A DNA stretch of 64,000 nt from Leptidea sinapis (lineage: Eukaryota; Arthropoda; Insecta; Lepidoptera; Pieridae): positions 10,416,001 through 10,480,000 of the forward strand of contig NC_066287.1 of NCBI RefSeq assembly GCF_905404315.1. The letters run 5' to 3'. Shown in pieces: positions 11,400 to 23,862 of the stretch (positions within the stretch are counted from its first letter, which is position 1; every line of letters starts with the position of its first letter). The notes below the pieces were generated by a model. The model had not been told where the DNA came from. It made no database searches and saw nothing but the letters and a program-made list of their open reading frames with translations. The translations under genes and the position numbers were made by a program.

Positions 11400-11960
11400 T
11401 GCAGTTTTACCAAGACTCTACCGCTACGAGATATTTAGTATGTATGCCTTTTAATGTACATTTTATTATGTACTTTTTGCTCTTAATAGTGATTTTCATT
11501 ATTATAACACTAGAAATAAGGGATTGCTTGTAACTAATTCTAGTAGGCTTCATAAGGTACATAATAGCTTTAAGGGTAAATGTATACACTTCTATAATAA
11601 AGTCCCAGCCACTGTTCAAGCATTATCTATAAATAAATTTAAATGTTTTACAAAAAAAATGGCTGTGTCGTAAATCCTATAACTGCTGAATATCTAAACG
11701 ATCGGACAGCCTGGGACTAGATTGTGATTATTTTATAGCGATAGAAATGATTGTACAATATTGTATATTTTTATTGATAAGAGCGCAAAAAAAGAATGCT
11801 GGGAGAGTTTCTTGCGCCGCTTCTTCTCTCTCAGAGCGCCATTTGTTTCCGAAGCGGTAGTATTATCTAGTAGTTATTAGAAATGACATCAAAAAGAATT
11901 CTAAAGGAATCAATTTTGAGAAAATAAATGCCTTTTATGCCTTTTATTTATTTTCACTGT
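11400..11960 (+). mobile_element. non-LTR retrotransposon 3' end, left arm of inverted pair
   Basis: The plus strand encodes KGKCIHFYNKVPATVQAL and INKFKCFTKKM, a reverse transcriptase C-terminus, then a 3' UTR with GAGAGTTTCTTGCGCCGCTT. Positions 12130-12625 repeat it in inverted orientation, including CAAAAAGAATTCTAAAGGAA. Confidence 0.7.
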
Positions 11961-12129
11961 AACTCTTCATTTAAAACATGACGAAATAGGAAATAACATT
12001 CACGACTGAAACAGTATTATTCCTAACTTTCCTTAAGACATTTATTTTTCTTCTTGAAAGAGAGATAGACATAAAAAAAAATCTAGTTGAAAAAATATCA
12101 TCATACATCTATCTATGAATCTATGTAGA

Positions 12130-12625
12130 AATATAAAATAATTTTAAATGATTCATTTTAATGTTTCTTAAAACGATAAAAGGCATTTATTTTCTCAAAA
12201 TTGATTCCTTTAGAATTCTTTTTGATGTCATTTCTAATATACTAGATACTACTACCGCTTCGGAAACAAATGGCGCTCTGAGAGATAAGAAGCGGCGCAA
12301 GAAATTCTCCCAGCATTCTTTTTTTGCGCTCTTTTCAATTAAAATATACAATATTGTACAGTCATTTCTATCGCTATAAAATAATCACAATCTAGTCCCA
12401 GGCTGTCCGATCATTTAGATATTGAGCAGTGGAGTAATAGGATTTACGACAGAGCCATTTTTTTTATAAAACATTTAAATTTATTTACAGATAATGCCTG
12501 AACAGTGGTTGGGACTTTATTATAGAAGTGTATACATTTACCCTTAAAGCTATTATGTATCTTATGAAGCCTACTAGAATTAGTTACAAGCAATCCCTTA
12601 TTTCTAGTGTTATAATTGATTTTAC
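12130..12625 (-). mobile_element. non-LTR retrotransposon 3' end, right arm of inverted pair
   Basis: Reverse-complement copy of 11400-11960, about 490 bp. The two arms are separated by roughly 170-190 bp of AT-rich sequence and would form a large fold-back if transcribed or single-stranded. Confidence 0.7.
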
Positions 12626-13130
12626 GCGGACGAAGTCGCGAATCTCAGCTATTTTATTTTAAAATAACATACTTAACTGAGCATTTAGCCGATTCATCTA
12701 TAAATTTCCATATATAGAATAATATTACATAAATTTTCAAAATAATTATTCGAATATTTAAAAATAATTTGAAACAGATTATTTACGTAGAGGAATACAT
12801 CTATATACTTAGAGGAGTATATTTATACAGAAATAAAAAAATATATACTAAAACAATGAACCTAACTAAAAACCTTAAATAATATTATATAATTACTTAA
12901 ATATATTATTAAAAAGTTCTTTGAATAGCTAGACTAATAAGAGGAGTATTTTATAGACTTTTTAAAAGTTTTGTTTATTATTATGAATGATATATGATAC
13001 CTATATGATACCTAATTATTATATCTAAATCAATGGCATCAAATTACAAAAATAATCAAGTTTCAGGTTATTAGAATTTTATACTAATAATTATAAAAAG
13101 CAAATGAATATTCTTAAAATAAACAAAAAG
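12626..13130. other. AT-rich intergenic stretch
   Basis: It begins with the common repeat word TTTACGCGGACGAAGTCGCG and is otherwise very AT-rich. I looked here for a second exon of lipocalin C and saw none. Confidence 0.5.
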
Positions 13131-13149
13131 TTATAGAATTTGTACCAAC

Positions 13150-13401
13150 CTGTATATAGAGTTCCTTTATATCAATGTAGAAACATTCATTTGTATGTTC
13201 GACTCTATATTCGCCCTTTGTGTGTGGTATTTTTTCTACCCCATACCAAACCCCGGATATTTGATCCAAATTTATTTCACCATAGTAAGGGGACAAATCA
13301 TCACAATACTTGTGGTTTTCAAAATAGTAGTTATTATTCGAATAACAATTTGTGATTCCAAACGTTGCGAAAAAGAACCATATAAATATTTGGCACTCCA
13401 T
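13150..13401 (-). CDS. lipocalin-like protein C, first exon only
   Basis: The exon runs from Met at 13401 (MECQIFIWFFFATFGITNC, a good signal peptide) to the donor GTTGGT at 13149, phase 0 as in A and B. An in-frame upstream Met at 13485 would add 28 residues, but the signal-peptide position favours 13401. It has the G-x-W motif LDQISGVWYGVEKIP and a later Cys before YIDIKELYIQ, closely parallel to A (DDVYGIWYGVGY, then CVTLYIS). No matching exon 2 or 3 was found between here and lipocalin B. Either the downstream exons are diverged or lost to insertions (that interval is full of retroelements), or this is a dead duplicate. Confidence 0.6.
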
Positions 13402-13741
13402 TTGAGAGTTAGGACGGATAAAACCCGGATAAATACGGATAACTTTCCGGATAAACGATAGCAGAGGTACCAGGCGACTATACACGGTAAGAGTTCGTGT
13501 GGAGATTAATCAACGGATTTAGTAGGGATGAGTTCGTGGGCGGGCTCCCGAATGGGACACACTCACTCAATTGTCTGTACCACAGCTGCAGCGATATTAC
13601 ACTTCCTTTTAAACACGGATGAGTCAGTTTTACTAATGGATTTATTAACAATAGCTTTTATTTCCTAAAATAAAAAATAAAAATTTCTTTAAAAAAATAT
13701 ATAGTTTTAGATGTAAAGTTTGTACTAAATAAAAAGGGTAT

Positions 13742-13870
13742 TTATTTATTAGGAGGAGTAAATATCACTAAGTTTTCTTCTAAGTGAAAAGAAAAAGATT
13801 CAATTACAAAATTTCCTTCTCTGAAAGCTCCTTCAATTTTCTTTTTCACTATGGAAGCTTTTCTTGGCAT
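13742..13870 (-). CDS. short basic ORF of unknown nature (42 aa)
   Basis: Starts MPRKASIVKKKIEGAF and ends IFTPPNK before a TAA. It is lysine-rich at the start. It resembles the end of a coding exon or a transposase N-terminus, but I do not recognise it and see no splice partner. It may be chance. Confidence 0.2.
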   Translation of the reverse strand: MPRKASIVKKKIEGAFREGNFVIESFSFHLEENLVIFTPPNK

Positions 13871-13879
13871 ACTTATATA

Positions 13880-14870
13880 CCAGGATAGCAAGAGTCAGTG
13901 GATGTCGATGGCGAAATGAATCAATATTATAGAGTGACGTAAAACCACGTTAAACCGAGAGAGCACTATACATATTATTGATTATTTAATGTTTGCTATC
14001 GTTATTGATCCAGCAGTTTAGTGTATGCAGGGATTGTACGGATCAGAGGGAGAAAGATATATATGACGTCATCAGGGTTATTCTGATTGGCAGTTTTCGG
14101 ATGACGTAATGCGCTGTACGAAACGCAAAAGTTGTATTAGGATTTCATAAAGTTAAACGTTTAATAGTTTTCATCGGTATGCTTGAAATTAATTTTCTAT
14201 AATTAATCTGTTTCAAATATTTAATTACCATATTCCAAAGCAACCAAATTTATTATGTACATAGGTATACTACTACTAGCGATGATACCCGCGACTTTGT
14301 CCGCGTACACAAATTATATCTAATGCTTATAAAAAATCTTTGTTTCTTAAAACTTTTTATTAAATGATGATATCGCAATATTTTTTTCTAGATAAGAGCC
14401 AAGTGTCAAAGGCACAAAACTTAGAAGACTTAATTGATGTAAAGTAGTTTTACAGCAGTTTAAAGAAATTAGTAATTAAGTACTTCTTATTATAATATTT
14501 TCTGTTTATGGTTGTCAGTAAACTCCTTCTAACTACATTAAAATGACATGGAGTCCGTCCGGTTTAGATTCACAATTGGATTTAGATATGATCAGGGTGA
14601 TACAGACAGGGTTATTATTAATTATTTATTCTATTGAACAAGATATATTTAATATGTATGTTAAATTTTACCATACCACGAGTGAGATCTATGAATATTT
14701 CACTCAAGTCAAAAAACGTCGGTGGCGTGTTCGATCCTCGCTCGCTACGTTTTTGGTTTTCGAGTATAATGTTTATTTATTTAAGTAATATTATTAAATC
14801 AGTAATTTCATTCGACGCAAGGTAAGGCAATGCTCTTGTGATTAAAGAAGAGGACAAAATACGTACGGGT
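13880..14870. other. intergenic, no gene seen; CRE-like site
   Basis: No supported coding sequence. A perfect TGACGTCA lies at 14064-14071, with another near-match (TGACGTAA) about 40 bp on. ORFs near 14543-14825 have no recognisable features. Confidence 0.4.
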
Positions 14871-14875
14871 GTTAA

Positions 14876-15290
14876 ATGATCACCGCCACCCACATTCTCT
14901 TGCAACACCAGAGGCAACAGATTGCTGGCCTTTTAAAAAGGTGTACACGATTTTTATACCATGTCATATCGTCCTGGAAACACCGCACAAGTACATAAGC
15001 TACATTCCACCTTCGCACGACACGCCACAAATTAGGATATCATCCCCACCATCAAGGAGCATCATTTCAAGGAGCTTTCTTCCTCGTACTACTAAGCTGT
15101 GCAATGAGCTTCCTTGTGCGGTGTTTCCGGGACGATACGACATGGGTACCTTCAAAAAAAGCGCGTACACCTTCCTTAAAGGCCGGCAACGCTCTTGTGA
15201 TTCCTCTGGTGTTGCAAGAGAATGTGGGCGGCGGTGATCACTTAACACCAGGTGACCCGTACGCTCGTTTGTCCTCCTATTCCATAAAAA
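14876..15290 (+). mobile_element. non-LTR retrotransposon 3' end (family L3), with inverted duplicate
   Basis: The plus strand at about 15000-15190 encodes FLPRTTKLCNELPCAVFPGR and YDMGTFKKSAYTFLKGRQR, the reverse transcriptase C-terminus, followed by the L3 3' UTR (GGCGGCGGTGATCACTTAAC) and an A run at 15285. Positions 14876-15000 are the reverse complement of 15114-15240, so a second truncated copy is fused head to head. More L3-like inverted sequence continues to about 15425. Confidence 0.75.
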
Positions 15291-15469
15291 AAAAAGCTAA
15301 TTCCACAGCTTGCTTGTAGGTACGTGTAAGAAGGTTCCTTGAAAACCGCACTGTGCAGAAACGCTACACATCCAGCTGGTGGGGATCGTAATTTTGGCGT
15401 CTCGTGCGAAGGTAGAATTCGGAGGCAATTCCGGTTCAATATCTGTTGAAGGATATATTTGAACATATT

Positions 15470-17520
15470 AAATTTTATTTAATAATTTATCCATTAAAAG
15501 GATGGGTACTGGATGATAAACACGAATTGTGTGATTAAGTAACAAACAATTTATTTTATTGTAACAAACCATAGGGTGCTTGATCTCACTTTGCTATAAA
15601 TGTTTTACTCACAAATATTTGTAAAAGTAGAGTCATTTTGAAGATATCTTTTTTTCTTCTTTTTTGCTTTTTTCGTCTTAAAACGATGATAATGTCGTAG
15701 TAACGGATTAGCACTCACCGTAGTCTTTGGCACAAAAACACTACCGGCTACCAGACAAAAAAAGAATTCCTTATCCTGAACGTCCTGATGAGAAAAATGG
15801 GACAGACTATATCAATTATTAAATTGACCTATCCTTGGTTAGTGTACAAAGTTTCAAATTAATCCGAGATTCCGAAGGGGTCGAAAATCACGTTTAAATA
15901 TTCCGTTACATAAATATTAACATATGTAGAAAGCTAATAAATGCATGTTACAAATACAAATTCTGAAATAAATAATATAAAAATATACGCACTTACCCTT
16001 TGAGATTCATTCGTATTTCGTGTGAAGGATGCGCAAATTACCCTTAAGACAGCGTAGCGTAGGTCGTTGTGCTACGCTGAGGTTATACAATATATCGCTA
16101 CGATTCCTCGACTCTACGAACACATCGCGTAGTAAGACATCGACTAGTCGAAATATAGCCTACGACAGTTAAAAATGCATATTGTATAAAATATTAATGC
16201 CAATTACACACTTTATTATCTATCTCAATATCTATCTAGATATATTTATAATATATCTAGAGAGATATAGATAGATCTATATCTAAATACATTTAAAGTC
16301 AAGTTTGTCAAGATAAAATAATTTTCAGTGAAATACTTTTTGAAGTATTAAAACGCGTTTGATTTTTATTTTTATTTAAAGACTGAGGTTGAATAAATAA
16401 TAATAAATATGTAACTTATACGCAAAAGCCTAATGGAATATTACAGTTATATTACACGCGTTTTAATCTTTTAAAAAGAATTTTATTGAAATAAATTTGT
16501 AACACTCGTGTTAATAATGAAAAATTTTTAAAAATATTTTTAATAGTATCAAAATATAACAAATTTAATTTCTAATACTTTCGTTATTTAATCATATGTA
16601 TAGGATTATTTTTTTGTGTAAATATTATTGAGGTCTGGTGCTATCGACGGCACCATAAAAATAATTCTGTATCAGTTTTGAGAAAATAAATGATTTTGTA
16701 CTTTTGCCTATTCAATATTTATTTGATGTTTTTTTAGTAATTAGACTGCTATATCCTACTATACCCTACTTCGCTAACATACAGAAAGTAGTGATAAATA
16801 ATACAGGAAGTAGACTACTTACAACTAATTCCAAAAACCAGCGAGAAACTATCCGTCTCATGATAAATGCTCGAATAGAATCTTGTGACAGTTTCTCGAT
16901 CCAATTTGCAATTAATGCTGAATCTCTTCGTACGAAATTCATTTGTGTTTTTGAATTAAAATTTTCATTGCAAGTACATTTTCCTCAGTAAAACCGTCGA
17001 AGGATGACCATTTCTTTCTTCACCCCCCAACGCTAGACGATCGCGCTTAAATTCGTTCCAACAGTACATGGGTGCTTAGAAGCCTTGCATAAACGCCATT
17101 TATAGTCGATCAAATGAATCATCTGGTTGTAGGCCACATTAAAATTTATTCAAAGTTATCGCATGAAAATTTTGTTGATAAAGGAACTTGACTTGGGTAG
17201 CATCTTCAGATAACTAGCTCCATGTTATTAAATTTATTTATTAGAACGCTTAAAAGGGATATTCGAAAACGCTTGATAGTACATCTAATTATGAAAAATT
17301 TAGCAGCCGAGAAATGTTCTATAATTTCCAAAAAGCCAATTTTAGCTTGATCGCAATAAATCGATCGAATGCAAAAAATATTCATGGCTCCATTTAATAA
17401 CTATAAAGATTTAATTAACAGGAAAAAAATTCAAATCTAAATAAAATATAAGATAAAAGCTGTTGAGAGTTGCGTTATAGGGGCAGATATTAATGTATTA
17501 CAATATTAATTGATAATGAA
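15470..17520. other. repeat-poor, AT-rich stretch without recognised genes
   Basis: No ORF here shows a recognisable family. A low-complexity palindromic TATCTA/TAGATA tract lies at 16216-16285. A LINE-like tail (GTTTTGAGAAAATAAATG) is near 16680. Confidence 0.4.
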
Positions 17521-17530
17521 GGTACCTTAC

Positions 17531-17566
17531 CTTTCGTCAGGATTCGCATCACTTTCTTAGTATCCC
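17531..17566 (-). CDS. candidate 36-nt micro-exon
   Basis: On the minus strand a long T tract leads to TATATTTACAG. Then come 36 nt, then the strong donor GTAAGGTACC. Only one frame is open: 2 nt, then codons for DTKKVMRILTK, then 1 nt, so the exon keeps phase. The sequence is much less AT-rich than its surroundings. No host gene is identified. A possible upstream donor (CCTG then GTAAGAAA) lies at 19819/19818 on the same strand. The call rests only on splice-site strength and composition. Confidence 0.4.
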
Positions 17567-17569
17567 CTG

Positions 17570-20500
17570 TAAATATAAAAAAAAAAAACAGTAATTAAAA
17601 GTAATGTTTTCAGTTTAATACAAAACTATGTCAATAGGATAACGTAACTCTACCAGTTTTATTACAAAGGCTAGGAAGCCGACACAGAAACATTTTTCAA
17701 TGAGACGCGATTATAAGCTCTCAAAAACATGGAGGGATATTTGAAACGAGCATATATATATCATAGGATTTTTACTGGTTAATATTTTTAAATTATTACA
17801 ATTTGCCAGGGCTTCATACATAAAAACTTTTTTTTACAAAACTTTCTGAGTGGCCTGGTACACCCAGACGACTAAAATACGCTAAGTTTTCCGCGAGGAA
17901 CGTTGCAACGTTTCTCAATAAACAGACTGACGCCGCTCGACGAACTCGCTCGCGTCTAAATAATTTTAAATTTTAATATTTAATAGTTACTTTTTCTACA
18001 ATCTTTTATCTGCAAGTTTTGTATTATTTATTCAATTTTAAGTGGTCATATTTTAATCATTACATTTTTGAATATTTTCATTTTGTGTAAATGATGTAAA
18101 TTGGTGGGGCAGAGTCTGGCATGGTCCTTTGCGCATTAGCTATGTCTTCATTCACTCAAACATCGAAAAAAAAAAACAAAATATTAATCTATAGTTACGA
18201 TAAGCGATAAGGAATTCGAATCTTTGTTAGAGTAGGGTAGTTGCGATATATTCGGAGTATTATCGTATCGTTCCGAATGTATCGTTGTCGCTTTTGCGAG
18301 TAGACCTCCAGATGCCAGTCAAGTTCGAGTAAAACATTATATATTATTTTCTATCCTTTCCTGATCCTATCAAAAATTGTGTTAGTATTTTCTATTTTTT
18401 TCTAAGTAAATAAGATTCCTCCGTTTTAAAAAGAAAAAACTTGACAATGGCTCAAGGGCGGAGCCAATAAACCAAGAAGAAGAAGAAGAATTTTATTAAA
18501 ACATTAAAGTTCTTTTATTTATTAATCATGTTTATTAAGAAAACATCATAATATATTTATAATAAAAATCTGTATCGTTCTAATTCGAATCTTTTAATAA
18601 AATCTGCGTCATTTAAAAATATAATTCAGAATATACGCCTACGAAACTCTACGCTTGTGAGTTGTGACGTAAGCAGAAAGATATTGACGTAATGTTTTAG
18701 CTACGAAGGTATCGGGATAACATGGGGTGCTAGGAGTTCGCAAGTAAGGGAATAAATAGTAAAGCGCGGGTATATCGTATGAAATAGTGAGACACAATAG
18801 GGCAACATGAACCCTAGTAAGTAGAATAGTTTGTCAACTACTGGAGCGTTAGGGTTGGGGTGAGGCGGCCCATCGATCGATATAAACAACTTTGATGACG
18901 GGGAGTAGTATGAACTTATATGTGACATGTGATTAACATTCGATTTTCCATACGTTTATTTGGAAAATAAAGTGTTGATTCGATATTATTAGAATAGAAT
19001 GAAACTTTTCATGTTCGGATTAAGTAGTAGATACTAAAATTATGGAAAGCTGTTAGAGTAATTTATAATAATCTTGTTATAATTAAGTAGTTGAAAACTT
19101 TCTTATCGATCGCTAAAGCATATTGCACTAAATTTATTATGTCAGTTAATGAAAGCTTAAACCAAAAGCCTTCCTACTTATAGTTAACTTAAATATACGA
19201 ATATATGATAATTCCCGCTATCCTTAACAGTAAACCTAAAGATATGCTACCTAACATTGTCACTAGCAAAAAGAAATGTAAAGCTAACTTAAAAAAATCA
19301 CTGTGTATTTGCTGTGGTGAACAAATGAGGGTTTTTTATTTTGTAAAAAAAAAAGTTGCCCGGCTAATTGACGATTGCTTTCCAATAATCATTTGGCTTA
19401 AAATTTTATCGCGTCTAGCCGGTACGAATTATTTTTTAAATTAACTACCCTTAATTATGCTATATAAATGGATCAATACTATAATACACATATTATGTAT
19501 AAGGTGGACTTCCCTAGTTTCTGAATTACTAAGGTACGCGGAGAGCATTGAAATAATTCATTCAATTATTCTTTTATATTTATTTCTTTCCTTGTATTTT
19601 TTCCTTTTTTGTACATTTCGTCTAATTTGTGTAAGTGAATGTCTTAAAATGAGATTTGTTTGTTTATTCTTCATTTCATTTATTAAAACAAGAATTAAAA
19701 AAAAAAAAACAAAGTAAGTTTTCACGATTCCGTCGGAAAATCTAGTAATGGAAAAGTTCCACCGCTCCGCCCCAGTTAATTGTAGGGCGGCAACAATTTC
19801 CACGGGCGGATTTCTTACCAGGATATCATGAGATGTAAAAAGTGTTCGGAAAAGCGAGATATGTTTTGGGCATGCGCAGAAGGTTAGTAAAATGCATTCG
19901 CCTCCGGGTTATACCGCGCGCGTTTCCAACCCCAATGTTAGTAATAAATGTCGAATACTTTTAATTCATGTAGCTAGACTATTTATGTAACGAATACTAT
20001 AAAATATGTAAATTGAAATAGCTTTCACAAGCGAACGTAACTAGTGCAAATTTTCATAAAATTTTGTATCGACCATGGATTAATTTGCATAATTGATGAT
20101 ATTTCTAGGTTTGTATCTTCGATACGAAAATATAACACCACAAATTATAGAATTTACATTTTTCAAGCTACAATACCTTATAAAAATTGATTTAAATTAT
20201 TACAAGTACTTATTAATTGAATTAAGCTGTATTAATTATACTAAAATTTATTTAGTATATATTGCAGTACCTACTATATCTAGATATTAAAAATCCCAAA
20301 TTAGCTTCAACCCAAAAAAAATATATTTTATAAGTCTTTAACCAGTTATGAGTTTGTCAATGGTAAATAGATGCTCGTATACTTTTTTAACCTATTTATG
20401 TCATGTAATACTGTTTGTATTCCTAATAATATAAAATAGTGTGTTTTACAAATATGATCAACGACAGAAAATCATTTTTTTTCTCCACGAATGAATATTT

Positions 20501-20690
20501 ACAGTTCCCTTTTTTTTGCTCTTTCATTTAACATTTAATTTCATGTCTTATTTTGTTTATAATTTTGTCTTTTATTGTGACTAAACCAACTTTAGTTATT
20601 TAAACATAAATAATTAGAATAAAAGTTACCTTTTAATAATTGGTAGGTTTAATACTTTACTTACAGAAAGCTTATAATTTCGGTGACGTA
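17570..20690. other. AT-rich stretch without recognised genes
   Basis: No coding region could be supported. ORFs at 18701-18928 (-), 19205-19444 (+) and 19457-19717 (+) lack family features and are low-complexity. A minus-strand splice-donor-like site sits at 19818. Confidence 0.4.
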
Positions 20691-21577
20691 AATTTGATTG
20701 TGGTAACCCGAGGTGCACGGGTCGTGACATTTCAAAATATCTCACGTCATGGGGTGAGGAAGCCGAGATAGGCGGTCGGTGGCTGCACGGGGTGGCTGTA
20801 CGGATTGAGCCTTGGGCGTACGTCGGCGTAGGTCATGACGCCGTGCCGATGACGTCATCGCTTGAGCGCAGGCTACGTCAGTCTTCAACCTAGGGTAGTC
20901 ACACGCCGCCCCCCGAGCCCAGTGAAAGTCAGTACGTTTTCAGACAACAATCTGTCCACACACGAACCTAACCCGACACAAATACAGTGAAACCATAGGA
21001 CACTTATCGCGTTAACTAATTCGTTTAGTGCTCAACGAATATCAAATTTCACTTGTTTCAATTCAATCGAAATAAAATGAAAACACATGTATGATTTTTA
21101 AGTGTTACAAAAGAAAGTTTGAACGATGTGCGGATTTGTTTTTATCACATGGACTTTATAGTTTTTTATTATGAAAATCGGTAATTTAATTATATTTGTA
21201 TGAATAATCGCGTAGGTAAATAATGTGAATTATTTGATTTGTTAGTATCGGCGTTGTGCATATAATTCGATACAAGAGGAATGCCTCTTTAATCGTGGAT
21301 TTTTATTTACAATCTAATTTCAGTGACGATGCATGAAAGCTACTAAAAATAGCTGGGGTTCGCGCGCTCGGATCGCCCGCAGCCGGCGCTCGTTTACTCA
21401 ACACACACTATTTCTGTCTATAGAATATCAATTGAATACGGAAAACCAAATGGAATACTGTTCAGACGATGAAAAAAGTGCGGAAAAAACGCGTAGTTGC
21501 TAAGCGACTGTAGTTGTATATGTAAATACATAACGTGTGCTTTTAGTGCTTCCTACGAGATCATTTTTGCCGAAAAG
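20690..21577 (+). promoter_or_regulatory. putative promoter and non-coding first exon
   Basis: A GC-rich island (about 20700-20930) stands out from the AT-rich window. It holds a 12-bp palindrome GATGACGTCATC (perfect CRE at 20850-20857) and several TACGTC/CACGTC words. An arthropod-type initiator TCAGT lies at 20929. Downstream, CGAAAAG is followed by the donor GTGAGTGT at 21578. No long ORF lies between, so it would be a 5' untranslated exon. The nearest plus-strand coding exon with a waiting acceptor is exon 1 of the PARG-like gene (acceptor TTTACAG ending at 28499), but the link is inferred. Confidence 0.4.
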
Positions 21578-21965
21578 GTGAGTGTAAATGTGTATAAATT
21601 TTACTGTAGTTCTATTAAAATATTACATTGGTAATACAACATATTAATTCCTTGACACACTTTCGAAATTCGCTCAGAACCTACGCACGAAACTGATTAG
21701 TGTCAATGACCACTGACTTTTGCAGATGAGACAAATAAATAACCACAAAAATGGCTGTTATTAAAAATATAATGCTATCTTGTATCAGCTAGATGATCTA
21801 AAGGACTAAAAATGTCTGTAGGCGTGAGTCTGCCAAGTTAGACAACGGGTTCCGTATCGTTAAGAAAGTGTACATATAATTACGATACACATACTGTACC
21901 TAGTAAGTTCATTTTATAGTATAGGTTCTGCTAAACTTCCTATTTACATCACAGTTGAAGTGTTT

Positions 21966-22202
21966 ACCAGTGGGAGGCTCCTTTGCACAGGATGCCGGTT
22001 AGATTATGGGTACCACAACGGTGCCTATTTCTGCTTTCTTAACATCTTATGTCTCAAGGTGACGAGCGCAATTGTATTGCCGCTCAGAATTTTTGGGTTA
22101 TTCAAGAATCCTGAGCGGCACTGCATTGTAATGGGTAGGGCGTATCAATTAACAGCACCTGGCCGTTCTGCTCGTCTCGTCCCTTATTTTCATAAAAAAA
22201 AG
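21966..22202 (+). repeat. SINE-like element S1, copy 4 (internally deleted)
   Basis: Starts ACCAGTGGGAGGCTCC, jumps from CCTATTTCTGC straight to CTTAACATCTTATG (about 70 bp missing), then has the inverted repeat and the A-rich end. Confidence 0.85.
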
Positions 22203-23566
22203 AATTCAAAATCCTTATCTGCTGGTAAGATGGGCTATTATCCCAGAACGATTGTGTTTTTGTACAATATTTGTTCGCAAACTTCGTCGATAAGGAGAGG
22301 GGAGTATTTTTCTTAATGTGACATGAATTTAGATCCTTTGTATCTCCAGATAGACTGTGACAACTGTGAAAACGTCGAAAAAAATGGTCGATAGTTAACC
22401 TCTATTTTGAGCAATGCACGCACACTAACACAAAGTGACATACCTACAAATCGCGAGTACACAGCTTGTCACGCACACTAAAGTAATAAGTGTGGTGTTT
22501 TCATCAGTTGTCTAGCAGCATGAGGCTCTGTCTAAACGTATAAATTATCTAAGGATATGAAGGTATTCGTTAAAAATAAAAGAAGAATACGGTATTCGGC
22601 CATGCTAACTGACACATGTCATAGTTCAATAATCATCACCGCGTCGCTTGAAGTTTTGGTTGTTTTATAACGCGTTATCATTGACATCTGAGGTGTGACG
22701 TCATAATGACCAGACCACAGACCAAAAAAACACGAATTTTTACATAATGAATGCTTATTAATAATTTATTTACCTATTTAACTTTATTGTTAGGTACTAT
22801 CATTGAAACTAGACGGGGCCTGTATCAGTTAGTTAGTTACTTCCAGAGACATTCGTAATATGTCCAAATTATACAGCTTAGAATTGTTGATATCGTTGAA
22901 CACCCCGACTTTTGTAAATGATCCTGGCGCTATTTCGCGATAGAAATATGTACTTAAGTAATATATAAAAGAACACGTGAGTGTCGACAGAAGTGATAAC
23001 TTAAATTAATCTTAAAGTGAACTATTTAATTGGTTATAACTTAAATTTTTAATTCTTAATATAATATGATATATGTATATATGAAAATGTAAGGAAAGAT
23101 TATTTATTAATAAAATATCTTATTGATTTTTAAATATATTTAATTCTTAGTTACAATTCTTGAGTATGAACATTAGAATTTTGTGTATATACATTATTAG
23201 TACTTATCATTATTTAACCCTATAAAAGTAACAATTGGTTAGAGTGAGAGAGGAGGCTTACCTACAGCTGCCGTATGCGTGAGAGAAAGGGAAGCCAGAC
23301 AGACTGGCGCCGTAACGCGTTACGTTACGAAGTTATCAGTTCAAGAAAATGTAACTATTTGCATGAAATTTCTACTTCCACTCCTTTTTAAGTTTGTTGG
23401 CGTGCATACGCTTGTTTCTTATAGTACCTTTATCTACGGCCCAGGAAAACGTAAAATATAACAAATATAGTGTAGAGTCGAGGTTGAGAATTTATTATGT
23501 GGCGCTTGCAATGTAATCACTCAAATGGAGTGGGTGTGTTGCTGGGCAAAATAGATATTAAAGACT
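22203..23566. other. intergenic; one dispersed repeat, no gene seen
   Basis: Positions 22345-22555 are a diverged copy of 10430-10650. The rest shows no supported coding sequence. Confidence 0.45.
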
Positions 23567-23808
23567 AACCAGTGGGAGGCTCCTTTGCACAAGACGCCCG
23601 CTAAATTATGGGCACCACAACGACATCTTTTTCTGCAGTGAAGCAGTAATTACTGTGTTTCGGTCTGAAGAGCGCAGTTGTAGTGCCGCTCAGCATTTTT
23701 GAAGTTTTTCAATAATCCTGAGCGGCACTATATTGTAATCGGCAGGGCGTATCAATTACCATCATCATTTTGTTCTCGACCATTCTTTCGGCATTTTTTT
23801 TCATATAA
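23567..23808 (+). repeat. SINE-like element S1, copy 5 (internally deleted)
   Basis: AACCAGTGGGAGGCTCC start; the segment between GGTCTGAAG and AGCGCAGTTGTAGTGCC is deleted. The inverted repeat GTGCCGCTCAG / CTGAGCGGCAC is kept. Confidence 0.8.
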
Positions 23809-23862
23809 GGACACGATCCGCGTCGACCTTGACAACAATTACTTTTCAACCTTTATAAAATA

